From contig NZ_RQVV01000041.1 of the NCBI RefSeq assembly GCF_009295515.1, positions 1-40,919 on the forward strand: a stretch of DNA of 40,919 nucleotides, read 5' to 3'. This DNA comes from Erwinia endophytica. GTDB taxonomy: Bacteria; Pseudomonadota; Gammaproteobacteria; Enterobacterales; Enterobacteriaceae. The notes under the pieces are model-generated. The model did not search any database. It was not told the origin of the DNA and was given only the letters and a program-made list of their open reading frames with translations. Positions 35,458-40,919 of the stretch are shown one piece after another (within the stretch, counting starts at the first letter, position 1; each line of letters opens with the position of its first letter). Made by a program: the position numbers and the translations under genes.

Positions 35458-36027
35458 ATGAATGTATACGCAACCCTTATTCTGGCTTTTGGCATGTCGA
35501 TGGACGCGTTTGCGGCTGCTATCGGGAAAGGCGCCAGTCTGTACCGTCCCAGCGTTAAAGAAGCAATCCGCACCGGGTTGATTTTTGGGGTAATTGAGGC
35601 TTTGACCCCGCTGATTGGCTGGGGGGTGGGCATCGCTGCCAGCCGTTATGTGATGGCGTGGGATCACTGGGTCGCGTTCACGCTGCTGTTGATATTGGGG
35701 GCGCGGATGATAGTGGAAGGAGGCCGTGGGAAAGCCAGGACGGCGGAACCCCCGGAGCGTCATGGTTTCTGGTTGCTTGCCGCCACCGCGCTGGCGACCA
35801 GTCTGGATGCGATGGCCGTGGGGGTGGGGCTGGCGTTTCTACAGGTCAATATTGTGACCACTGCCCTGGCGATCGGCGCGACCACCATGATCATGGCGTC
35901 TGTCGGTATTTTATTGGGGCGCTTTCTCGGGCCTGTAATGGGCAAATGGGCTGAGATCTTTGGCGGTGTGGTATTGATCGGCATCGGCACCACTATTCTG
36001 CTTGAGCATTTGGGCGTTCTGGGATAA
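35458..36027 (+). CDS. mntP: Manganese exporter MntP
   Basis: A 189-residue six-helix inner-membrane exporter, similar in length to E. coli MntP (188). It has the two internally repeated motifs with essential acids: [15 protein letters not shown] (D16) and [14 protein letters not shown] (D117). It exports Mn2+ when intracellular manganese is high. The start [18 protein letters not shown] matches the family; the ribosome site is weak. A MntR-type box precedes it. E. coli mntP also has a yybP-ykoY manganese riboswitch in its leader, but I could not find its conserved GGGGAGUAG element here. The leader does contain a stem GCGAG/CTCGC (35354-35384). Confidence 0.95.
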   Translation: MNVYATLILAFGMSMDAFAAAIGKGASLYRPSVKEAIRTGLIFGVIEALTPLIGWGVGIAASRYVMAWDHWVAFTLLLILGARMIVEGGRGKARTAEPPERHGFWLLAATALATSLDAMAVGVGLAFLQVNIVTTALAIGATTMIMASVGILLGRFLGPVMGKWAEIFGGVVLIGIGTTILLEHLGVLG

Positions 36028-36103
36028 ATGCCCGCGAATGGACCGTACTCCCGACCACCGTTTTCGTCATGAAATGAGCACTGTTTGATTCTCTCTCCTC
36101 AAT

Positions 36104-36123
36104 AACCATTGATGGTTTTTGTT
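36104..36123 (+). terminator. Terminator after mntP
   Basis: The stem AACCA/TGGTT with tetraloop TTGA is followed by TTTGTTT. The short stem makes it moderate. It lies 77 bp after the mntP stop. Confidence 0.45.
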
Positions 36124-36162
36124 TAACCCCCGTTTAACTTTATTTTTGCATATCCCTCGTTT

Positions 36163-36184
36163 TTTTGTGATCCACTTCAAATTT
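36163..36184 (+). promoter_or_regulatory. CRP-like site before the AzuC-like gene
   Basis: TGTGATCCACTTCAAA (36166-36181) fits TGTGA-N6-TCACA with one mismatch, with T-rich flanks. Its centre is about 48 bp before the predicted transcription start, next to the -35 box, so activation or repression are both possible. azuC in E. coli is CRP regulated. Confidence 0.5.
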
Positions 36185-36186
36185 TA

Positions 36187-36215
36187 TTGCCTGAGAAGAA
36201 CGTTTATTGTATACT
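36187..36215 (+). promoter_or_regulatory. Sigma-70 promoter of the AzuC-like gene
   Basis: TTGCCT, a 17-bp spacer, then TATACT. The predicted start near 36222 gives a short leader of about 34 nt with GAGG before the ATG. Confidence 0.6.
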
Positions 36216-36255
36216 TTTTTTGTATTTTACCAGAAAATTTTTAACACGAGGCAGT

Positions 36256-36333
36256 ATGAAAAGATTTTTGAATTACCTGTTTTGTTGCTACGTTGAAACC
36301 TTTAAACATGTACCGCCAGGTGCCATGTATTAA
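36256..36333 (+). CDS. AzuC-like small membrane-associated protein, 25 residues
   Basis: A 25-codon ORF too short for ordinary gene calling. It has a strong ribosome site (ACGAGG, five bases before the ATG) and its own promoter. The protein starts MKRFLNYLF and ends TFKHVPPGAMY. E. coli AzuC (28 residues) ends YCKTFKDVPPGNMFR; the shared Y-x-x-TFK-x-VPPG-x-M pattern is specific and over most of the length. AzuC is a membrane-associated amphipathic peptide reported to bind GlpD, encoded by a dual-function RNA (AzuCR) that also base-pairs with other mRNAs. Here two adjacent cysteines (C10-C11) replace the NN of AzuC. Whether the RNA also acts by pairing is unknown. Confidence 0.72.
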   Translation: MKRFLNYLFCCYVETFKHVPPGAMY

Positions 36334-36461
36334 TGGCTTTGATCAGTACCCCTTGATAGTCGCGATCAGGGATTGGTCGTTGGCTATCATCGTTCATGAC
36401 TCGTTTTCAGCCCCTTCATTTATCAACCTCCTGAATAGCCCTTTCTTACTACCCAGTCTAA

Positions 36462-36608
36462 AAGACGTCTGACACACGGAGACAATGGGTAATTTCTGCG
36501 GATGTGGATAAAGCGCCGACACCGGTAGCGTTAAAATCTCTGGTCAGCCGCGATCAGCGTGGCTGGATTAACGGCCAGATGATTTGTGCTAATGGTGGGA
36601 TGGTGTGA
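36462..36608 (+). pseudogene. Remnant of a short-chain dehydrogenase/reductase C-terminus
   Basis: An open frame of 48 codons without a start or ribosome site, ending ...LVSRDQRGWINGQMICANGGMV and TGA. The closing segment is the typical SDR C-terminus (W-I-x-G-Q-x-I-x-A-N-G-G-M). The first 200 or so residues of such an enzyme, including the nucleotide-binding and YxxxK motifs, are absent. The preceding DNA has no SDR similarity that I can see, so the rest was deleted or replaced. Confidence 0.65.
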
Positions 36609-36683
36609 TCTTTTTTGCTTTTTTCGCCCTACACTGAGGAATGGTTCCTTGCCGTAATTTGCCCCCATTTTAAAGGATGGCAG

Positions 36684-36722
36684 ATGAAAACTTTCCGTGC
36701 GCGTTGTGACAATAAGGGTTAA
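36684..36722 (+). CDS. 12-codon ORF immediately before cbpA
   Basis: MKTFRARCDNKG with AAAGGATGG upstream of the ATG, a stronger ribosome site than that of cbpA itself. Its TAA ends 3 bp before the cbpA ATG, and the AAGGG ribosome site of cbpA lies within its last codons. This layout suggests translational coupling or a leader peptide. Not recognised. Confidence 0.4.
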   Translation: MKTFRARCDNKG

Positions 36723-36725
36723 CCA

Positions 36726-37682
36726 ATGGAATTTAAAGACTATTATTCCCTACTGGAGGTCGATCCCTCAGCAGATTTAAACACCATAAAAACCGCATAC
36801 CGACGTTTGGCTCGCAAATATCATCCGGACGTCAGCAGTGAAAAGGATGCTGAAAGCAAATTCAAAGCAATGGCCGAGGCTTATGAGGTGCTGAAAGACA
36901 GTGATAAGCGCGCGGAATACGATTTGCTACGTCAACATCGTGACGATCCGCGTTTCTCTCAGTCATCTCCGGATTATGCTGATAGCCGCGATCATTGGCA
37001 GGGGGCTCAGGGGGGGCAGGGCGATTACTCCGACTTCTTTGAGTCTATTTTTGGTCGCCAGGCCGCGGGCGGACATTTCCGGCAGGCCAGTCAGCGCTCT
37101 GTGCCGATTCGTGGTCAGGATCTGGAAATAGAGGTGCCGCTGTTTCTGGAAGAGACGCTACAGGGGGAAAGCCGCAACGTATCCTGGTCGCTGCCGGTGT
37201 TTGACACGCAGGGACGTCAAACTGATACCATCGATAAGACACTGAACGTGAAAATCCCTGCCGGGGTGAGTGATGGTCAGCGTATCCGCCTGAAAGGTCA
37301 GGGGACGTCCGGGATCAATGGCGGGGAAAATGGCGATCTGTACCTGATAATCAAAATCGCGCCGCATCCGCTGTTTGAAATCGACGGTCAGAATTTGCAG
37401 ATTGTGGTACCGCTGACCCCGTGGGAAGCCGCGCTGGGGGCCTCCATTCAGGTGCCAACGCTGACGGGAAAAATTGCGCTGACGGTGCCAGCCGGAAGCC
37501 AGAATGGTCAACGCCTGCGGGTGAAGGGGAAAGGGCTGACGAGTAAAAACAAGACTGGCGATCTGTATGCCATTCTCAAAGTGGTTATGCCGCCAACTGG
37601 CGATGACAAAACCACTGCGCTGTGGCGCGAACTGGCGGCACACGCGGCCTTTGATCCCCGCACGGCATGGGAGTCAAAATGA
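36726..37682 (+). CDS. cbpA: Curved DNA-binding protein CbpA (DnaJ-like co-chaperone)
   Basis: A 318-residue class II J-protein (E. coli 306). J-domain at residues 4-70 with the HPD motif at 33-35, a G/Q/D-rich linker (about 75-118), and two beta-barrel C-terminal domains (about 120-310) with [19 protein letters not shown] and [19 protein letters not shown]. It stimulates DnaK and binds curved DNA in the nucleoid in stationary phase. The stop overlaps the cbpM start (ATGA). It is about 10 residues longer than E. coli, mainly in the linker. Start supported by the [13 protein letters not shown]-terminus. Confidence 0.95.
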   Translation: MEFKDYYSLLEVDPSADLNTIKTAYRRLARKYHPDVSSEKDAESKFKAMAEAYEVLKDSDKRAEYDLLRQHRDDPRFSQSSPDYADSRDHWQGAQGGQGDYSDFFESIFGRQAAGGHFRQASQRSVPIRGQDLEIEVPLFLEETLQGESRNVSWSLPVFDTQGRQTDTIDKTLNVKIPAGVSDGQRIRLKGQGTSGINGGENGDLYLIIKIAPHPLFEIDGQNLQIVVPLTPWEAALGASIQVPTLTGKIALTVPAGSQNGQRLRVKGKGLTSKNKTGDLYAILKVVMPPTGDDKTTALWRELAAHAAFDPRTAWESK

Positions 37683-37975
37683 TGACGGAACAACGTTACA
37701 CCCTGATTGAAATTTGTCAGTTGGTGGATATCCCACCGGAAGAACTCACCGAAGTTGTTGAACTGGGCGTGATTTCCCCGCTCGAATCAGATAGCGACTG
37801 GATCTTTGATTATCACGCACTTTATTACCTTAAGCGCGCTTGCCGTTTGCGTGTTGAGCTGGAACTGGAGTGGCCAGGGACTGCTGTTGCACTAACATTG
37901 CTGGATAAAGTCGATCAGCTGGAGCAGGAGAATGCGCAGTTGAAGCGCCTGCTGGAACGGTTGCTGCATAAATAA
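37679..37975 (+). CDS. cbpM: Chaperone modulator CbpM
   Basis: A 98-residue MerR-like helical protein (E. coli 101) that binds the CbpA J-domain and inhibits its co-chaperone and DNA-binding activity. Recognisable parts: [29 protein letters not shown], then [45 protein letters not shown], with a C-terminal coiled coil. The ATG at 37679 overlaps the cbpA TGA; the next codon, also ATG (37682), is an alternative. Coupled translation with cbpA is typical. Confidence 0.94.
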   Translation: MMTEQRYTLIEICQLVDIPPEELTEVVELGVISPLESDSDWIFDYHALYYLKRACRLRVELELEWPGTAVALTLLDKVDQLEQENAQLKRLLERLLHK

Positions 37976-38075
37976 AGTGTGGCTGAGCGTCATTTCCTCG
38001 GAGGGATGAGGTCGGTTTCACTGTGTTGATATAGTGTAAACAACGGCTGATATGCTGGGGAATTACCGGGGTGTA

Positions 38076-38095
38076 GGGGCGAAACGCTTCGCCCC
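38076..38095. terminator. Perfect hairpin between converging cbpM and the next gene
   Basis: GGGGCGAA-ACGC-TTCGCCCC, an 8-bp perfect stem with a tetraloop, 100 bp after cbpM and 20 bp before the end of the leftward gene. No T-run on either side, so it may stop transcription weakly or protect 3' ends. The inner arms GGGCGAA/TTCGCCC equal those of the dpp terminator. Confidence 0.45.
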
Positions 38096-38115
38096 ATCTC
38101 ACCGACAGAGGAGGG

Positions 38116-38463
38116 TTAATCCTGACTCTGATACTCGTTTAGAATGGCGTTCTGACAGGCTTCCTGGTTCTGACGAGCTTCTTTTTGCTGATCTTCACTT
38201 AGATTCATCCATGCGGCGACGATAGTCCGGGCTTCATCTTCATCAAACTCGTTTTTTTCCTGTGCGGAAGGCGATGGGGTACGCGCATCAAGCGTTTTCA
38301 ACTGGGCGATATAGTTGTCTGCCGAGCTGAGGGATTTCTCCTGGGTCACAATAGTACAAAGATTGGCAATGTAGCCTTGGGCCGGATCGTCAGAGTCACT
38401 CTCTGCATAGGCCGCGACGGTTGTCGCCAGGGTGGCGAGCAGTAGTAATATCACTTTTTTCAT
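38116..38463 (-). CDS. Small periplasmic protein of unknown function
   Basis: A 115-residue exported protein: signal peptide (KKVILLLLATLATTVAAYA-E, about 20 residues), then an acidic, mostly helical mature part with just two cysteines, C36 and C103, which could form one disulfide. The ribosome site AAGGAG is strong. I do not recognise the family. The many E, D, Q and N residues and the EARTIVAAWMNLSEDQQKEARQ helix suggest a soluble periplasmic protein. It is the first of three leftward genes for small exported proteins but separated from the others by an ERIC-type repeat. Confidence 0.75.
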   Translation of the reverse strand: MKKVILLLLATLATTVAAYAESDSDDPAQGYIANLCTIVTQEKSLSSADNYIAQLKTLDARTPSPSAQEKNEFDEDEARTIVAAWMNLSEDQQKEARQNQEACQNAILNEYQSQD

Positions 38464-38516
38464 GGCTGCTCCTTATGAAGGGTAAAAGGAATCGGTGAAT
38501 GAGTCCGCATGATCTG

Positions 38517-38590
38517 GGCAATATCATACTGCAAACGGCGGATGTATTGGCGGTACTCAGTCACCTGAATCACTTACCTGAGTAAGTTTA
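38517..38590. repeat. ERIC (IRU) element, one half conserved
   Basis: The minus strand reads GTAAGTGATTCAGGTGACTG then GAGTACCGCCAATAC and TTGCAGTATGA, which follows the ERIC consensus half (GTAAGTGACTGGGGTGAGCG..., GCCAA, ..., AGTATGA) at most positions. The central ACTTAC-CTGA-GTAAGT hairpin (38572-38587) is the ERIC dyad. The other half (38588 to about 38640) is degenerate or lost. It lies in a 351-bp gap where nothing else was identified. Confidence 0.6.
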
Positions 38591-38814
38591 TCGAACGTCT
38601 TCACTTATCATCTTAAACATAGTTGGAGACGTTTTCAGTCAGACGGTGCGAAAAGCAGTGTCATACCGAAGCAGATTATGGTGATAACTTTCTTCAGATC
38701 AATGGCGTGGTCGCATGATTTTCACCCAATCACGAGAGACAACCGGTAAGGTTGAATGATGACTGGATGACTTTATGTTAGTTATTTAAGGTTCGGGATG
38801 GTTATTGGGGATTT

Positions 38815-39030
38815 TTATTTTTCTATAATTTGTTTGACCTGATCACGATTAATCTCATGTTTATTTCCATCTGTATCTTTATAAATCAACAATCCGGTTG
38901 ATTTATCCATTTCTGGCTTTCCTTTAGTGATGACCATTTCACCCGTTTTCGTCTGCATAACATAATTACTTGAACAACCCGTTAGTGTAAGAATTGCCAT
39001 AATTGCCATAAAAAACGATAATATTTTCAT
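38815..39030 (-). CDS. YgdI/YgdR family lipoprotein
   Basis: A 71-residue small lipoprotein. The signal ends with the lipobox LTGC (C19), followed by [23 protein letters not shown] and ...[18 protein letters not shown], the DUF903/YgdI-YgdR pattern (an SH3-like small beta-barrel). These lipoproteins are abundant in enterobacteria with unknown role. The residue after C is S-S, which predicts outer-membrane sorting. Paralogues are common, so no symbol is assigned. Confidence 0.88.
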   Translation of the reverse strand: MKILSFFMAIMAILTLTGCSSNYVMQTKTGEMVITKGKPEMDKSTGLLIYKDTDGNKHEINRDQVKQIIEK

Positions 39031-39110
39031 TGTATATCTTAATTGTAAAATAGTTCAGGTGACATAACGAAACATCTCCACACGTTTTGGGTATGGAGAT
39101 ATTGCATTAA

Positions 39111-39566
39111 TTATTCTGGCATTGCGGAAGAATGGTGGCTGGAGATCAGCCATTTTTCACCGTTCCAGCCATAAGTAAAGGTATAACGCGCGGCGGCTTT
39201 GCTGCCATCACCAAAGGTAAAGGTGTACGTGCCGGTATCAATCGCTTTGTTGCAACCGGTACGAATAGTACGGCTGTCGATGTGGCCGACAGGTTTTTTT
39301 GCCAGGAATTTTTCAAAATAATCAATACGTTCTTCGTCGGTCAGGCGTACTTTATTTGACAGAGTGGGAAGCAAAACGGCATCGGAGAGATAATTGGCTG
39401 AGACCGTTTTGGCATCACCCGTTTTCAGTGAGTCATTCCAGCGATCAAACATCGCGGCAACTTCTTCTTTAGTCATTTTAACACAAGGGGTTTTCTCCTG
39501 AGCAAAAGCCACGGAAGAGGTGAGAACCCCCGCGATCATCAGTCCAATTATTCCATGTTTTATCAT
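39111..39566 (-). CDS. SgcJ/EcaC-type NTF2-like exported protein
   Basis: A 151-residue protein with a signal peptide (to about SVAFA-Q at residue 22) and an NTF2-like alpha/beta fold of the SgcJ/EcaC (DUF4440, CaMKII-association-like) type: VAAMFDRWNDSLKTGDAKTVSANYLSDAVLLPTLSNKVRLT and a C-terminal sheet TGTYTFTFGDGSKAAARYTFTYGWNGEKWLISSHHSSAMP. The double histidine near the end is typical. Two cysteines (C28 and C104) may pair in the periplasm. Family members are often called oxidoreductases, but the activity is unproven. Single gene, leftward. Confidence 0.85.
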   Translation of the reverse strand: MIKHGIIGLMIAGVLTSSVAFAQEKTPCVKMTKEEVAAMFDRWNDSLKTGDAKTVSANYLSDAVLLPTLSNKVRLTDEERIDYFEKFLAKKPVGHIDSRTIRTGCNKAIDTGTYTFTFGDGSKAAARYTFTYGWNGEKWLISSHHSSAMPE

Positions 39567-39709
39567 TTATATCTCTATGGTTTATTTGTGTTTTTATCTT
39601 CTCCCAATATAGCAAGTGAATTTAAACCTTAATTAAACGATAACTGAAAAGATTCGCTCAAGCTCATAACATAGATCCGTCATATTGCCAGTTGCATGAG
39701 CGCCCTCAG

Positions 39710-40146
39710 TGTCAGGATAGTTGTCACCCTCTCTTAAAATAAAACCTGAGGGCGACGGCGTGATAAATGAAACGTATTTCCCTGGAACGTAAAGCCAGTG
39801 TGCTGGCAAAACTGCTGCCGCCGTAGTTGCACAGATGGAAGGGATGTTGGAAGCGACCCTGTATAACTGGCGAAATCAGGTTAAACAGGAGGGTAAACCG
39901 GAGCCTGCCGCCGTCGCAAATCGTGCCCCGTCTGGCGGATAAAGGGATTTACCTCGCCAGTGAATCGACATTTTACCGGGTGTTGCGCCGCCACGGCGAA
40001 GTCCATCAACGGGCCGTCATGCGCAACCGCACAGGGTAAAGCCACCGGAGACATATACCGCCCGCGCCGTGCCAGGTGTGGGCATGGGACATCAACTGGC
40101 TGCCGTGCGTGGTGCGTGGGCACTGGTATTATCTGTATATGATAAT
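39710..40146 (+). mobile_element. IS3-family transposase remnant with deletions and frameshifts
   Basis: Pieces of an IS3-type transposase in order: MKRISLERKASVLAKLLPP (from the ATG at 39767) then a stop; after a shift AQMEGMLEATLYNWRNQVKQ (about 39830-39890); a jump to PPSQIVPRLADKGIYLASES and TFYRVLRRHGEVHQRAV; then a second shift to QVWAWDINWLPCVVRGHWYY (about 40076-40135), holding the first catalytic Asp (WDI). The middle of the element and all the DNA after YLYMII are missing. TGTCAGGATAGTTGTCACC at 39710 may be the left inverted-repeat end. Non-functional. Confidence 0.75.
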
Positions 40147-40149
40147 CGC

Positions 40150-40250
40150 CCTCAGCCCGCATTTTTGACGCTCACGGTAGCTGATTCCATACTTGCAGAA
40201 CCAGCGAACCGCCACAGGATAATTTTCCTCAGAAAAAGCTGGCCGTCCAC
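40150..40250 (-). mobile_element. IS6-family transposase N-terminal remnant
   Basis: On the minus strand, GQLFLRKIILW followed, after a one-base deletion, by AVRWFCKYGISYRERQKC. This matches the start of IS6-family (IS26-like) transposases (...RDIILWAVRWYCKYGISYREL). Only about 30 codons remain. It abuts the IS3-type remnant, so one element probably inserted in, or recombined with, the other. Confidence 0.6.
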
Positions 40251-40604
40251 TACCACCACCACATTATTTGCGACAGGGCGATATTTTTTTCGTTGGCAAC
40301 CTTTTTTACCTGACTTTGCGCAAAAATGAGGCGTTCATCACATCCTTACTCTAAACAGATTATAAACAGCCTGCGTTACTTTTTTGTGCAAATCATGTAT
40401 CTATTTTGTATTTTTGGAATTTAAGCATTCTGAAAATAGTACCATTGTTTCCTAAAAACAATCACTTGATCATTCAACAAAACTTAAACGCAATGTAATT
40501 GATCGTTTTAGGCGATAAATTGACATGCGTTGATCAATGTTGTCTTTTTAATACTGGTAAATATACTGTGTGCAGAGTGTGCAGAAAAATAAAACAGGAT
40601 GAAA
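40251..40604. other. Gap after the IS remnants
   Basis: No gene is supported. The DNA turns AT-rich. A cysteine-rich open frame from a TTG at 40499 has no ribosome site and is rejected. The change in composition together with IS debris suggests acquired or decayed DNA. Confidence 0.4.
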
Positions 40605-40637
40605 ATGAAATATGGTCATCACCATATTTCATGGTGA
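40605..40637. promoter_or_regulatory. Two overlapping alternative hairpins
   Basis: ATGAAATATGGT-CATC-ACCATATTTCAT is a perfect 12-bp inverted repeat (40605-40632). A second one, TCACCAT-N5-ATGGTGA (40619-40637), shares the ACCAT arm, so only one can form in RNA. Located just before the small ORF at 40692. It could be an operator or an RNA switch; both are speculative. Confidence 0.45.
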
Positions 40638-40691
40638 ATGACATATGCTGTCCTTATCAGGCTTTGGTTATTATATTTCTATGGGGTGAAT

Positions 40692-40871
40692 ATGAACTAT
40701 AAGCTTTTTAAAAAAGGTTTTGTACCTGTCCTGCAAAGCCATAAATTAACAAAAGATAGAATAATGAAGTGTATCGGTTCGTACGGTTTTTTTGAGATTG
40801 CTGAAATATATAACTTTATTGAATTTGAGTGCTCAATTACTCCTGACAGAAATGCGTATTCTTATAAATAA
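40692..40871 (+). CDS. Small AT-rich ORF, hypothetical
   Basis: A 59-residue protein (MNYKLFKKGFVPVLQSHKL...) with GGGGTGA just upstream of the ATG. A longer version from 40638 adds 18 hydrophobic residues. Not recognised. Basic N-terminus, aromatic-rich C-terminal half (YGFFEIAEIYNFIEF). The codon use is AT-rich, unlike the backbone genes, and it lies past IS debris, which would fit acquired DNA. It may be a fragment or chance ORF. Confidence 0.35.
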   Translation: MNYKLFKKGFVPVLQSHKLTKDRIMKCIGSYGFFEIAEIYNFIEFECSITPDRNAYSYK

Positions 40872-40919
40872 CTGCGCTTAATAGTAGATCACTGAAGGGA
40901 ACTCAATCCGGTTTGAGCG

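Noticed and set aside
40499-40702. Cysteine-rich 67-codon frame (CRVCRK)
   Set aside because: TTG start without ribosome site, runs through the double hairpin, no coherent domain.
1-40919. CRISPR arrays, tRNA/rRNA genes, integrases, toxin-antitoxin pairs, secretion or biosynthetic clusters
   Set aside because: Looked for on both strands by eye; nothing convincing found.

Overview
The window (about 41 kb, moderately GC-rich, dense genes, long AT-rich gaps) is a chromosomal segment of an Enterobacterales bacterium. The backbone 6163-24196 is collinear in content with the Escherichia coli yhj region (eptB, dppABCDF, pdeK/hmsP-type gene, dctA, yhjJ, kdgK, yhjG, yhjE), and the proteins are close relatives of the E. 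coli ones. A KdgR-type box in front of kdgK, OhrR/Ohr, RcnB-like, MntP and CbpAM genes and an ERIC element would suit a soft-rot/plant-associated Pectobacteriaceae (Pectobacterium, Brenneria, Dickeya type), but the genus is inference.

Layout. 1-4025: a small catabolic/transport cluster. A leftward MHS-family transporter and a RidA-like gene (broken by an in-frame stop) diverge from a rightward MFS transporter followed by an IclR-type regulator; two copies of one 17-bp palindrome lie in the divergent gap and look like the regulator's operators. 4210-5878: an RcnB-like periplasmic protein, then ohrR and ohr with a shared motif before each. 6163-16197: eptB (lipid A-core/Kdo phosphoethanolamine transferase) with a possible sigma-E promoter, the dppABCDF dipeptide/haem ABC importer, and a membrane EAL protein that has lost its whole GGDEF domain. 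16401-24196: dctA, yhjJ, kdgK, yhjG, yhjE. 24670-31378: an RND pump adaptor and pump translationally linked to an AI-2E-family permease, convergent with a membrane-anchored alpha/beta hydrolase. 31522-36027: metal section, with a PhoP box and long leader before mgtA, a small membrane protein, and a MntR-type operator before mntP. 36163-37975: an unlisted 25-codon AzuC-like small gene with its own promoter and CRP-like site, a short-chain dehydrogenase remnant, then cbpA-cbpM preceded by a 12-codon ORF. 38116-39566: three small exported proteins read leftward, with an ERIC half-element. 39710-40919: insertion-sequence debris (IS3-type and IS6-type fragments), a double hairpin and an AT-rich small ORF.

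Functional themes are the cell envelope (eptB, yhjG, RND pump, small exported proteins), peptide and C4-dicarboxylate uptake (dpp, dctA), sugar-acid catabolism (kdgK), divalent metals (rcnB-like, mgtA, mntP) and peroxide stress (ohrR-ohr). The most interesting items are the AzuC-like small gene at 36256-36333, the mgtA leader with its competing hairpins and a short acidic/proline leader ORF, and the precise GGDEF deletion in the PdeK/HmsP orthologue. I saw no tRNA, rRNA, CRISPR array, prophage or integrase. I found no complete new multi-gene system.
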